A stretch of 64,000 nucleotides of DNA from positions 124,001 through 188,000 of the forward strand of contig JAUNHW010000003.1 of NCBI GenBank assembly GCA_030523775.1, given 5' to 3'. The notes beneath the pieces were generated by a model, which saw only the letters and a list, made by a program, of their open reading frames with translations, was not told the origin of the DNA and did not search any database. Shown here piece by piece: positions 43,254 through 50,451 of the stretch. The stretch's first letter is position 1. Every line of letters begins with the position of its first letter. A program made the position numbers and the translations under genes. The stretch is from Akkermansia sp. (GTDB taxonomy: Bacteria; Verrucomicrobiota; Verrucomicrobiia; Verrucomicrobiales; Akkermansiaceae).

Positions 43254-44175
43254 TGTTCTGGGTCTGGGGGGTAAGGTGGTAGAGGATGCTCATGCGGGCG
43301 GCGATGCCGTTTTCCACCTGGTTGCACACCAGGCAGTTCCGGTACTCCATGGCGGCATCGCACAGTTCCACGCCGCGGTTCACCGGGCCGGGGTGCATGA
43401 TGCCCAGGTCCAGGTCGTCTATGATTTTCAGGCGTTCCTCCGTCACACCGAACGCCTGGTGGTAGTCCCCCGCGGGGAAGAACGGCGTGTCGATGCGCTC
43501 GTTCTGCACGCGCAGCAGGTAGATGATATCCGGCTTCCAGTCGAACACGGCATCCCAATCCGTGAAGCGCGGTATGCCCGTGTGCGCCTGCAGCGGCACC
43601 AGCGGGCCCGGGCCCATGTACGCCACCTGTGCGCCCAGGCGCTGCAGGATGGTGCTGGTGGACCGCGCCACGCGGCTGTGCAGGATATCACCGATGATGA
43701 CCACGCGCTTGCCGGCCACCGTGCCGTATTTCTCACGGATGGTGAAGGCATCCAGGAACGCCTGGCTGGGGTGGGCGTGCGCGCCGTCCCCGGCGTTGAT
43801 GACCGCGGCCTTGCAGTGGCGGGCGATGACATCCGGAATGCCGCTGTTCTTGTGGCGCACGATGATGTAGTCCATCTTCATGCTCATGAGCGTGTCGATG
43901 GTGTCGTGCACGCTCTCGCCCTTCACCACGCTGGAGGTGCCCACGGTGAACGTGGTGACATCTGCGGAGAGGCGGTGCGCGGCCACTTCGAACGACGAGC
44001 GGGTGCGCGTGCTCGGCTCGTAGAAGAGCGTGAGCACGCTCTTGCCCTTCAGCGCCGGCACCTTCTTCACGCTCTTGGTGAAGATGTCCTTCATCGCCGT
44101 GGCGGAATCCAGTATCGTGTTGATCTCCTCATCGCTGAGGGACCCGATGGTGATTAAATCCTTTCTCGGCTTCAT
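43246..44175 (-). CDS. pyrB: Aspartate carbamoyltransferase catalytic subunit
   Basis: 309-residue enzyme of de novo pyrimidine synthesis, condensing carbamoyl phosphate with aspartate. It has the carbamoyl-phosphate motif FYEPSTRTRSSFE near residue 52, GDGAHAHPSQAFLDAF near 125 and the aspartate-side HPGPVNRGVEL near 262. The length is that of class B/C catalytic chains, without the N-terminal extension of Pseudomonas PyrB. It overlaps the pseudo-pyrC gene by 8 bp and follows pyrR by 21 bp. No pyrI regulatory gene is present. Confidence 0.95.
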   Translation of the reverse strand: MKPRKDLITIGSLSDEEINTILDSATAMKDIFTKSVKKVPALKGKSVLTLFYEPSTRTRSSFEVAAHRLSADVTTFTVGTSSVVKGESVHDTIDTLMSMKMDYIIVRHKNSGIPDVIARHCKAAVINAGDGAHAHPSQAFLDAFTIREKYGTVAGKRVVIIGDILHSRVARSTSTILQRLGAQVAYMGPGPLVPLQAHTGIPRFTDWDAVFDWKPDIIYLLRVQNERIDTPFFPAGDYHQAFGVTEERLKIIDDLDLGIMHPGPVNRGVELCDAAMEYRNCLVCNQVENGIAARMSILYHLTPQTQNND

Positions 44176-44196
44176 AAGTAAAAATCCTAATCCTGA

Positions 44197-44712
44197 TTAA
44201 AACTCGATTTTATCTTCCCCGTCCGTTTCCACCAGCCGCACCCGCACCTCCCGGCCGTCCTCCGGCTCTATGTGGAAGCACGTGTAGTCCGCGCATATGG
44301 GCACCTCCCGCCCGCCGCGGTCCGCCAGCGTCTGCAGCTCCACCCGCGCGGGACGCCCATACTCGAACAGCGCGTTCAGCGCCGCGCGTATCGTGCGCCC
44401 CGTGTACAGCACATCGTCCACCAGAATCACATGCAGGCCATCCGTGGAGAACGGCAGGTACGATGAGCGCAGGGGCAGCTTCTCCGCCCGCATATCCGCA
44501 TCATCGCGGTACAGGGAGATGTCTATGGCGCCGTAGAGCGCATCTATCCCGCGCGCCTTCAGTCCCGCCACCAGACGCTGCGCCAGCAGGTCCCCGTGGC
44601 TGATGAGCCCAATCACCGCCAGCCTCTCCGACGACTCTTCAGCCGCAGCTGCAATACGCTCAGTCCACCCGCAGATGGCCGCCGATATCTCACTGGCTCC
44701 TATCGCTCCCAT
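44197..44712 (-). CDS. pyrR: PyrR bifunctional regulator/uracil phosphoribosyltransferase
   Basis: 171 residues with the phosphoribosyltransferase fold. The PRPP-binding loop is VILVDDVLYTGRTIRAALN near residue 93, and GLISHGDLLAQRL resembles the PyrR N-terminal GIxxRGxxLA region. In other bacteria PyrR binds pyr mRNA in response to UMP/UTP and lowers expression. It heads the pyrR-pyrB-pyrC' unit. A cagga stretch lies 3 nt before the ATG, and the upstream 40 bp is AT-rich and contains TAGAAT twice. Confidence 0.9.
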   Translation of the reverse strand: MGAIGASEISAAICGWTERIAAAAEESSERLAVIGLISHGDLLAQRLVAGLKARGIDALYGAIDISLYRDDADMRAEKLPLRSSYLPFSTDGLHVILVDDVLYTGRTIRAALNALFEYGRPARVELQTLADRGGREVPICADYTCFHIEPEDGREVRVRLVETDGEDKIEF

Positions 44713-44752
44713 CTCTCCTGAAAAATTCTAAATTCAAAATTCCAAATTCTAA

Positions 44753-44774
44753 ATCATTCAGCTAGCTGAATGAT
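44753..44774. repeat. Perfect 22-bp palindrome over the purE stop codon
   Basis: ATCATTCAGCT followed by its exact reverse complement. It contains the last codons and stop of purE (44754). There is no T tract, so it is not a typical terminator. It borders the AT-rich spacer before pyrR. Confidence 0.7.
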
Positions 44775-45161
44775 ACGGTGCGCGGCCATGGCGGCGTTGA
44801 GCGGCGTCTTCTTGTGCAGTCCCACGGTGGTGGCGGGCACGCCGCCCGGCAGCTGGGATATGGCCAGCAGGGCATCTATCCCGTTGAGCGGGCCGCAGGG
44901 CACCGGAACGCCGATGACCGGCAGCTGCGTGTTCATCACCACCACGCCCGGCAGCGCTGCGGAGAGCCCCGCCACGCAGAGCAGCACAGCCTTCGTTCCG
45001 CTCTCCTCCAGCCCCTTCAGGTACTCGATGAGCCCCGGCAAATCCCGGTGGGCGGAATACACCACCTCCTCATGCTCCACGCCGTGCTCCTCAAAGTAGG
45101 CCCGCGCCGGCTCCATAAAGGGCAGGTCGCTCTTGCTGCCGTAAATCGTGATAACTTTCAT
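44754..45161 (-). CDS. purE: PurE-type N5-carboxyaminoimidazole ribonucleotide mutase
   Basis: 135-residue purine-biosynthesis enzyme. GSKSDLPFM near residue 7 and the catalytic SAHR near 38 match PurE. The usual GGAAHLPG loop is AGLSAALPG, lacking the histidine, which looks intermediate between class I (GGAAHLPG) and class II (AGRSNALSG) enzymes. VIGVPVPCGPLNGIDALLAI is class I-like. The length is near the lower limit. No purK is adjacent. The ATG at 45161 fits a promoter ending 10 nt upstream, and the gene ends inside a palindrome. Confidence 0.82.
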   Translation of the reverse strand: MKVITIYGSKSDLPFMEPARAYFEEHGVEHEEVVYSAHRDLPGLIEYLKGLEESGTKAVLLCVAGLSAALPGVVVMNTQLPVIGVPVPCGPLNGIDALLAISQLPGGVPATTVGLHKKTPLNAAMAAHRIIQLAE

Positions 45162-45171
45162 ACCGCCCGCC

Positions 45172-45201
45172 ACTATACCACATCTCCACCTCCAGGGGCA
45201 A
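45172..45201 (-). promoter_or_regulatory. Predicted promoter of purE
   Basis: TTGCCC (45196-45201) and TATAGT (45172-45177) with an 18-bp spacer. The leader would be about 4 nt. Confidence 0.5.
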
Positions 45202-45230
45202 GCAAAAACACGCGCGCGCGGGCGGCTGGT

Positions 45231-45839
45231 TCATCGCTCGTCGGAGAGGAGCGATTGGAGCTGCTTGTGGGCGTAGTGGAGCCGGGAGCGGAGGGTGCCT
45301 TCCGGGATGTTGGTAATTTTGGCGATTTCCGGGAAGGAGAGGCCCTGGATGTCTGCCAGGGTGACCACCTCCTGGTGCGCGGGGGAGAGCTGGCCGATGG
45401 CGTGCGCCAGTTTCTTGCGCAGCTCCGCGTTGCGGGCGTTGCGGATGGGGTCCGCCTCCATGGCGGGGTCTGCCAGTTGGGCGTCCTTTTCCAGGGGATC
45501 GCCGTTTTCGTCGTTGTCCAGGGAGAAGGTGCCGCCCTCCCGCTTGCGCTTGCGCATGAAGTTGCGTGCCTGGTTGAGGGCAATGGTGTAGAGCCAGGTG
45601 TAGAAGGCGCTGTCTCCCTTGAAGTAGCGCAGGGAATGGAAGGCTTTGATGAAGGCCTCCTGGGCGATGTCAAAGGCGTCCGCCTCACTGTTGAGCACCT
45701 GCATGAGCATGGCGTGCAGCTTGCGGCTGTGGCGTTTGATGAGAATATCGTAGGCACGCGTCTTCCCGGCGAGCGTGCTGCGGATAAGCTCGTCGTCGGT
45801 GGGCTCGGTTTCGGGAGCCGCTGTGGGTTCTGCCGCCAT
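45231..45839 (-). CDS. ECF-type RNA polymerase sigma factor (sigma-70 family)
   Basis: 202 residues. Region 2 is at ~25-95 (DAFDIAQEAFIKAFHSL, FYTWLYTIALNQARNFMRK) and region 4 at ~140-198 (SPAHQEVVTLADIQGLSFPEIAKI, then GTLRSRLHYAHKQL). This is the two-domain layout of extracytoplasmic-function sigma factors. No anti-sigma gene is next to it; purE lies downstream in the same direction and a divergent pattern is absent. The N terminus has an acidic extension of ~18 residues. It has its own promoter of ordinary -35/-10 type. Confidence 0.92.
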   Translation of the reverse strand: MAAEPTAAPETEPTDDELIRSTLAGKTRAYDILIKRHSRKLHAMLMQVLNSEADAFDIAQEAFIKAFHSLRYFKGDSAFYTWLYTIALNQARNFMRKRKREGGTFSLDNDENGDPLEKDAQLADPAMEADPIRNARNAELRKKLAHAIGQLSPAHQEVVTLADIQGLSFPEIAKITNIPEGTLRSRLHYAHKQLQSLLSDER

Positions 45840-45849
45840 GTGCGGGTGT

Positions 45850-45878
45850 ATTGTATGCGGAGCCGCGGGGAATGTAAA
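45850..45878 (-). promoter_or_regulatory. Predicted promoter of the sigma factor gene
   Basis: TTTACA (45873-45878) and TACAAT (45850-45855) with a 17-bp spacer. Ten nt separate the -10 box from the ATG at 45839, giving a leader of about 4 nt. Confidence 0.65.
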
Positions 45879-45922
45879 CCAAAATATCTGATTGTTATCG
45901 GGCGGACTCGCGCAACTATGCC

Positions 45923-45957
45923 AAAAAAGGCCCGGGCCGCCAGATTGGCGGCCCGGG
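45923..45957 (-). terminator. Intrinsic terminator of rpmI-rplT
   Basis: A perfect 12-bp GC-rich stem (CCCGGGCCGCCA at 45931-45942 with TGGCGGCCCGGG at 45946-45957) with a 3-nt loop. It is followed on the minus strand by two C-G bases and six T. It lies 26 bp after the rplT stop. Confidence 0.92.
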
Positions 45958-45982
45958 GACGTTTGTTGGTGTTTAGCTGTGT

Positions 45983-46366
45983 TTACTTGGCCAGAACGGC
46001 GCCCTCCTTCGCATCGATGGCCTTCTTGGCCTGCTCGAAGACCGCCTTGAAGGCCTCCGGGTTGGCCACCGCCAGGTCCGCCAGGGCCTTGCGGTCAAGC
46101 TCGATGTTGGCGGCCTTCAGTCCCTCCATGAAGCGGGAGTAGGTGAGGCCCAGGGGGCGGCAGGCGGCGGAGATGCGCGCCGTCCAGAGGCGGCGGAACT
46201 GGCCCTTCCTCCTCTTGCGGTCGCGGTACTCATACTGCCATGCCTTGTACACTGCATCCTTCGCGTAGCGGAAGAGCTTGCTGCGGAAGCCGCGGAAGCC
46301 CTTGGCGCGCTGCAGGATGCGCTTGCGGCGAGCCCTTGAGGCGGGCCCATTTGTAGCACGTGCCAT
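45983..46366 (-). CDS. rplT: 50S ribosomal protein L20
   Basis: 127-residue 23S rRNA-binding protein needed early in large-subunit assembly. The basic N-terminal extension (RARRKRILQRAKGFRG) and the core motif YAYRDRKRRKG-like YEYRDRKRRKGQFRRLW are typical. The C-terminal ~10 residues are a family-variable extension. It follows rpmI after 144 bp, longer than usual, and a strong terminator ends the unit. infC is not upstream. Confidence 0.96.
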   Translation of the reverse strand: MARATNGPASRARRKRILQRAKGFRGFRSKLFRYAKDAVYKAWQYEYRDRKRRKGQFRRLWTARISAACRPLGLTYSRFMEGLKAANIELDRKALADLAVANPEAFKAVFEQAKKAIDAKEGAVLAK

Positions 46367-46510
46367 AGTTTTCTATTCTATTTGTTGGTGAGCAAACTGT
46401 TCTTCCTCACCTCCTGCAGTCTCGCTTGCTCTATCCCACGCGGGGAAGGCTGCATGGAGGCCGCCCGTTTTGCGGACGGATGCTTGGCCTGGTTGCCATG
46501 TTCCTCGGCT

Positions 46511-46720
46511 TTAGGCGAAGGGCATGTTCTGCTTGACTGCCCAAACCTGGGTCTCGTCCACCAGTGCCGGCTTGCCAAGCTGACGCTTGCGCTTGCTGGA
46601 CTTCTTCTGGAGAATGTGACGCTTACCCTGCTTGCGACGCAGAACCTTGCCCGTGCCGGTCACCTTGAAACGCTTGGCAACAGCCTTACGTGTCTTGTTG
46701 ATACCACCTTTGCGGGTCAT
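46511..46720 (-). CDS. rpmI: 50S ribosomal protein L35
   Basis: 69-residue basic ribosomal protein. The ATG at 46720 gives MTRKGGINKTRKAVAKRF, close to the L35 opening (K.KT...AAKRFK.T..GK), and KRHILQKKSSKRKRQL is the family core. An upstream in-frame ATG at 46738 would start before the predicted promoter's transcript. The canonical infC-rpmI-rplT order is reduced to rpmI-rplT here. Confidence 0.93.
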   Translation of the reverse strand: MTRKGGINKTRKAVAKRFKVTGTGKVLRRKQGKRHILQKKSSKRKRQLGKPALVDETQVWAVKQNMPFA

Positions 46721-46729
46721 GGTGCAAGT

Positions 46730-46757
46730 AATGTACACTCATTTTCCCGTTTGGCAA
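46730..46757 (-). promoter_or_regulatory. Predicted promoter of rpmI-rplT
   Basis: TTGCCA (46752-46757) and TACATT (46730-46735) with a 16-bp spacer. The ATG follows after 9 nt, leaving a leader of 3-4 nt and no room for a ribosomal-protein operator upstream of rpmI. Confidence 0.5.
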
Positions 46758-46840
46758 GCATAATTTTGGAAAATCCCAACTTTTTTTGCGTTGCCATCCC
46801 ATAGGATTGATAGTAACGACACCCGGAGATATGCGTCTCC

Positions 46841-46972
46841 TCACTCGTACTTGTCGAGCATGCCGTAGATGTCCTGCACGTCCTTGTTGGACTGGCGGGC
46901 AATGAGGATGGCGGCCACGGCGAGGCAGACGGCGCCGCCGATGGGGAGAATGATGGCGAGTTTCCTGAGCAT
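46841..46972 (-). CDS. 43-residue single-helix membrane microprotein
   Basis: Short ORF 18 bp downstream of the MerR-family gene in the same direction. It has a basic start (MLRKLA), one hydrophobic helix (IILPIGGAVCLAVAAILIA) and a charged 20-residue C-terminal tail ending DKYE. Codon use is like its neighbours. It may be regulated by or linked to MerR. No family is recognised. Confidence 0.6.
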   Translation of the reverse strand: MLRKLAIILPIGGAVCLAVAAILIARQSNKDVQDIYGMLDKYE

Positions 46973-46990
46973 GGTGTGTGTGGTGGTGGG

Positions 46991-47488
46991 TTAGTCGATA
47001 TCCGGCGGGTTGTCGGGCACCAGGCGGCCCTCGTCGTCCTTCATGAAGGGGAAGGCGGCCACACCCTCGCGGGTGAGGAAGGGGAAGGCGCTGTCCGGGT
47101 TCTTGCCCTCCGCCAGGGCCTCCATGGCCTGGTGGCAGCCGGCAATGCCGAAATCTGCCATCTGCAGCCCGCGCTCAATCTCCTCCCTTGCATCCAGCAG
47201 TTTCTGCTTGGCCTTTTCCAGCATCTTCAGGCGGTGCGGCAGCGTTTCCGGCCCGCGCATCGTCTCATCGAAAAACACCTTGATTTGCGGCAGGGTGATA
47301 CCTGCGCGCTTCAGGCACAGAATGCCCATGAGGGTGCCGATGCTCGCGTCTCCGTATATGCGGCGCCCGGTCTTGGTGCGCTCCACATGCCGCAGCAGCC
47401 CCTCCTTCTCGTAGAAGCGCAGGGTGTGGATGGAAAGCCCCGTCCTCTCCGATAGGTCGGATATGGTGTACTTTGTTTGCTGCGGCAT
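46991..47488 (-). CDS. MerR-family transcriptional regulator
   Basis: 165 residues. The winged helix-turn-helix is at 7-45 (YTISDLSERTGLSIHTLRFYEKEGLL), with the second wing RRIYGDASI and the family residues LKRAGITLPQIK, followed by a coiled-coil dimer helix (~80-120). It resembles MerR proteins with an unknown effector; the ~35-residue C terminus has one cysteine (AGCHQA) and no metal-binding pair. The ATG at 47488 is chosen because the promoter at 47503-47531 would start transcription downstream of the ATG at 47500. Confidence 0.9.
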   Translation of the reverse strand: MPQQTKYTISDLSERTGLSIHTLRFYEKEGLLRHVERTKTGRRIYGDASIGTLMGILCLKRAGITLPQIKVFFDETMRGPETLPHRLKMLEKAKQKLLDAREEIERGLQMADFGIAGCHQAMEALAEGKNPDSAFPFLTREGVAAFPFMKDDEGRLVPDNPPDID

Positions 47489-47502
47489 GTTTGCTGCCAT
47501 AC

Positions 47503-47531
47503 ATTCCAACACACCCGCCACGCAGAGTCAA
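47503..47531 (-). promoter_or_regulatory. Predicted promoter of the MerR gene, with nearby palindrome
   Basis: TTGACT (47526-47531) and TGGAAT (47503-47508) with 17 bp between them on the minus strand. A perfect 10-bp palindrome GAGTGCACTC lies upstream at 47543-47552 and could be an operator, although MerR sites usually lie in the spacer. Confidence 0.4.
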
Positions 47532-47599
47532 GCGGAATGTGAGAGTGCACTCCAGCTTGCGCTCATTCATGGCGCTCAGGCAAAATCATGATTTGTACT

Positions 47600-49813
47600 T
47601 TATTCTCCCAAGGCATATTGGGCGGCTTGCAGGGCGTTGCCCCGGGGTGAGGAGAGCAGGGGGATATCTGCGGTGGGGAAGGCTTGCTGGATGGCGTCCA
47701 CGGCATCGTCCTTCTCAGAGGTGGTGGAGACGGCCTCCCCGTTGTTGGTGACGGTGGCGGATGTGGTGGCGGCGGCCGTGGCGGCGCCGTTTTTCATCTC
47801 TGCGAGCTTGCGGTCCAGATAGGCCTGCCAGCGTGGCAGGTAGTAGTGGCGCATGGTTTCCGCGTATTCGCGGTGGGCGTAGTCGTTGAGCGGGGAATTG
47901 TTCCGGGCCCAGGTGGTGATGAGGCGGCGGAGGGCCTGCACCATCTGGGCGCGGGCCTGCGGGTTGTCGCCCGCGCGGTCGGCGGCGCCCTTCTCATACG
48001 CGCCGAGCAGGAAGAATTCCGAGGTGGCGAGCACATCCGCGCTCCGGCGTATCAGCTCCAAAAACTCCCCGCTGTGGCGCGCAAAGGCGGCGGTGTCCCC
48101 GGCGGAGAAGTCGGCATCCAGTTGTTTCAGGAGGGGGCGGGCGCGGTCGGCCAGCACCTGGCGGGTGATATCCGCCAAATCGTACCGGAAGGTGGGCAGG
48201 GTGTCCAGGTGGTGCTGGCGCCCCGCCTCCAGCAGAAGGTGCGCGGCCTCCACCACTTGGGCGGGGTCGTAGTACGGGCGGGCATCCGCCCAAGTGGACA
48301 CGCGCTCCGCGCGCAGGGAGGGACGCGCGCAAAGGATGTTTTCCCTGCCGCCCTCACGCATGCCGGCGGGTTTGTACACGCTTTCCGCCAGCAGGGAGAG
48401 GGCCCTTTCCAGGCGGGCATCCTGCACGCCGTAGCGGGTGCGGGCGTAGTTGCGGATGAATTCCGCGCGGTTGATTTCCCCGTCGGCGCGGTTGATGCGC
48501 TCGGTGAGCAGGGCATCGTAGAGCGGGTTGGTCTCCAGCCCCTCGGAGAGCATGCCCACGCCTTGGTAGGGGCCGCCGGGGAGCTCCTTCCCCTCCAGCA
48601 GCGGGAAGCCGCCGTACATCACCTGCCTGCCGCCGAAGTTGGCCAGCTCGCACCATATCCGCGGGAAACGCTGCACCTGCGGGCGCGCCAGGCGCGGGTG
48701 GCCGCGGTAGAGGGGATCGTGCCCGGCGCTCAGGTCCTTGTCCAGCAGCAGGATGGTGGTGGATGCGGGGTCCAGCCCGGCCAGCAGCATGGGCATGGGG
48801 TTGTGCCCCCACGCCTGCAGAAACCAGGTGCTGCCGGGGGAGGCCGCCTGCATGCAGCGCTGAATCATGGTGGCGGCGAGCCTCAGGTTGCAGTCCGCTA
48901 TGTTGCCGCCCTCGTGGAAGAGGTCTCCGCAGAAGGCGGTGGCGCGGCAGCCGTAGTGCTGCTCCAGCAGGCTGTACCAGCGGGCGGCCAGCTGCGGGAA
49001 GGCGGTGGAGACGGGGTCCAGCACGGCGGGGCGGTCGTATCCCACCCACCTGCCTTGCGGCAGCACGCGGCCCCCCGCGCGCCTGGCGGAGACGAAGTGG
49101 GGCAGCAGCCCGGTGTATCCCTGCAGCACGGGCTCCATGCCGAGCTCGCGCGTGCGCTGCACCAGGAATTTGCCCAGCTCGGCCTCGCGGCGGATGATAT
49201 CCGGGTGCACGGGGCCGCCCTCGCCCTGCAGGTTGCCCATGTGCCACCAGGCGCTGAAGGCGGGGTTGGGGATGAAGCGCGCTATCTCCTCCGGCGTGCA
49301 GCCTAGCTCCGTGAGAAAATCCCGCCACACGGCCTCCAGCCCCGCGGTGACCAGCACGTAGCGGTACCCGCAGAGCGCGAGCAGATCCAGCTCACGCTCC
49401 CAGCGTGCGCGGTCCCAGTGGGCGCCGCTGTAGCAGAGCGTGCAGTAGTTGTACGCGAAGTTGCACGGCGGCGCGGCGGGCAGCACCACGGGTTCCTGCG
49501 GCAGCACAAACTGCGCGGCGGTGGCGTTGTCTCCGTTGCGCGAGAGGTGCACGCCCGCCAGGTTCCGCAGGTAGTAGCCGAATGCGCGCATGCACTCGCG
49601 GCGGTTGGGTGCGGTGATGCACAGGCGGCCGTTGCGGGTTTCCAGCACGGCGGGCTGGTCCGCAATGCAGAAGTCCACCTTGCCCGCCCATTGCGGGGCC
49701 ACGCGCGCCACGGCCTCCATAAGCGGAGCAAGCTCCCCTTGCGAGGGAGCTTGCGCGTGGATGGCGGGTGGCAGGACCAGCGCCGCCAGCAGGATGGCTT
49801 GGGAGCCGGTCAT
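47600..49813 (-). CDS. GH89 alpha-N-acetylglucosaminidase
   Basis: 737-residue secreted exo-enzyme that removes alpha-linked GlcNAc, as found capping gastric mucin glycans. A signal peptide (ILLAALVLPPAIHAQA) precedes an N-terminal alpha/beta domain to ~115. The catalytic barrel begins near NFAYNYCTLCYSGAHWD. The likely catalytic acid is in CGDLFHEGGN near residue 305 and the second glutamate in GVGMLSEGLETNP near 424, matching NAGLU motifs. An all-helical C-terminal domain follows. It lies next to the pseudopilin gene (9 bp), possibly by chance or because it is a cargo of the secretion system. Confidence 0.92.
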   Translation of the reverse strand: MTGSQAILLAALVLPPAIHAQAPSQGELAPLMEAVARVAPQWAGKVDFCIADQPAVLETRNGRLCITAPNRRECMRAFGYYLRNLAGVHLSRNGDNATAAQFVLPQEPVVLPAAPPCNFAYNYCTLCYSGAHWDRARWERELDLLALCGYRYVLVTAGLEAVWRDFLTELGCTPEEIARFIPNPAFSAWWHMGNLQGEGGPVHPDIIRREAELGKFLVQRTRELGMEPVLQGYTGLLPHFVSARRAGGRVLPQGRWVGYDRPAVLDPVSTAFPQLAARWYSLLEQHYGCRATAFCGDLFHEGGNIADCNLRLAATMIQRCMQAASPGSTWFLQAWGHNPMPMLLAGLDPASTTILLLDKDLSAGHDPLYRGHPRLARPQVQRFPRIWCELANFGGRQVMYGGFPLLEGKELPGGPYQGVGMLSEGLETNPLYDALLTERINRADGEINRAEFIRNYARTRYGVQDARLERALSLLAESVYKPAGMREGGRENILCARPSLRAERVSTWADARPYYDPAQVVEAAHLLLEAGRQHHLDTLPTFRYDLADITRQVLADRARPLLKQLDADFSAGDTAAFARHSGEFLELIRRSADVLATSEFFLLGAYEKGAADRAGDNPQARAQMVQALRRLITTWARNNSPLNDYAHREYAETMRHYYLPRWQAYLDRKLAEMKNGAATAAATTSATVTNNGEAVSTTSEKDDAVDAIQQAFPTADIPLLSSPRGNALQAAQYALGE

Positions 49814-49822
49814 GCGCTAGCG

Positions 49823-50446
49823 TTATTTCCAGGAGCGCACGTTGGACACGTTGTCCGCGTTCTCGCCCTCGTTGGAGGTGTTGTCGCCCAGTCCGTCTCC
49901 ACCCAGGGAAAAGATGTCGAAATCCGGGTTGAATCCCTTTCCGGGCTTGCCCTTGGAGTTCTCCTGGTCGAATCCCAGGCGGTAGCGGTAGAGGTTCCCC
50001 CAGGGGTCCTGGATGACCCAGAGCTTCTTGCGGCCCTTGGTGGTGCGCACCTGCTGCTTGATGACGGGGATGCCGTCCAGCTCGGAGCGTGCCTTGGTGT
50101 CCTGGATGACCGCGAAGGCATCCGTGTACGGGGGCAGCTGCACATCGGACTCCTTGTCCGGGATGCCGTCGTTGTTCGCATCCCGGTACAGGGATGCGAA
50201 AAGCGTGTGGGAGCTGAACTCGTCGCCGTCGCCGTCGGGCAGGTTGCCTGCGTTGTCGGAGCGGTAGTTGTTCAGACCGGTCTCCAGCAGTGCAATCTGG
50301 TTCTGCGCGGTGTTCTGCAGCTTCTTGTTGTTGATGTAGCCGCGCACCTCCAGCAGGATGACGGAAAGGAGGGCGAGAATGGCGATGCAGATGAGGATTT
50401 CCACCAGGGTGAAAGCCCCCGCACCGTGACGCTTGCAGGTTTTCAT
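49823..50446 (-). CDS. Type II secretion/type IV pilus pseudopilin (GspG-like)
   Basis: 207 residues beginning with a prepilin leader. A basic N terminus (MKTCKRHGAG) is followed by AFTLVEILICIAILALLSV, the class III signal and helix. The residue before the Phe is Ala, so cleavage may occur after Gly with one extra residue, slightly atypical. The rest has GspG-like features (DPWGNLYRY, and an Asp/Asn-rich DANNDGIPD loop that may bind calcium). It follows the PilC/GspF gene by 5 bp. Confidence 0.85.
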   Translation of the reverse strand: MKTCKRHGAGAFTLVEILICIAILALLSVILLEVRGYINNKKLQNTAQNQIALLETGLNNYRSDNAGNLPDGDGDEFSSHTLFASLYRDANNDGIPDKESDVQLPPYTDAFAVIQDTKARSELDGIPVIKQQVRTTKGRKKLWVIQDPWGNLYRYRLGFDQENSKGKPGKGFNPDFDIFSLGGDGLGDNTSNEGENADNVSNVRSWK

Positions 50447-50451
50447 GGCGC

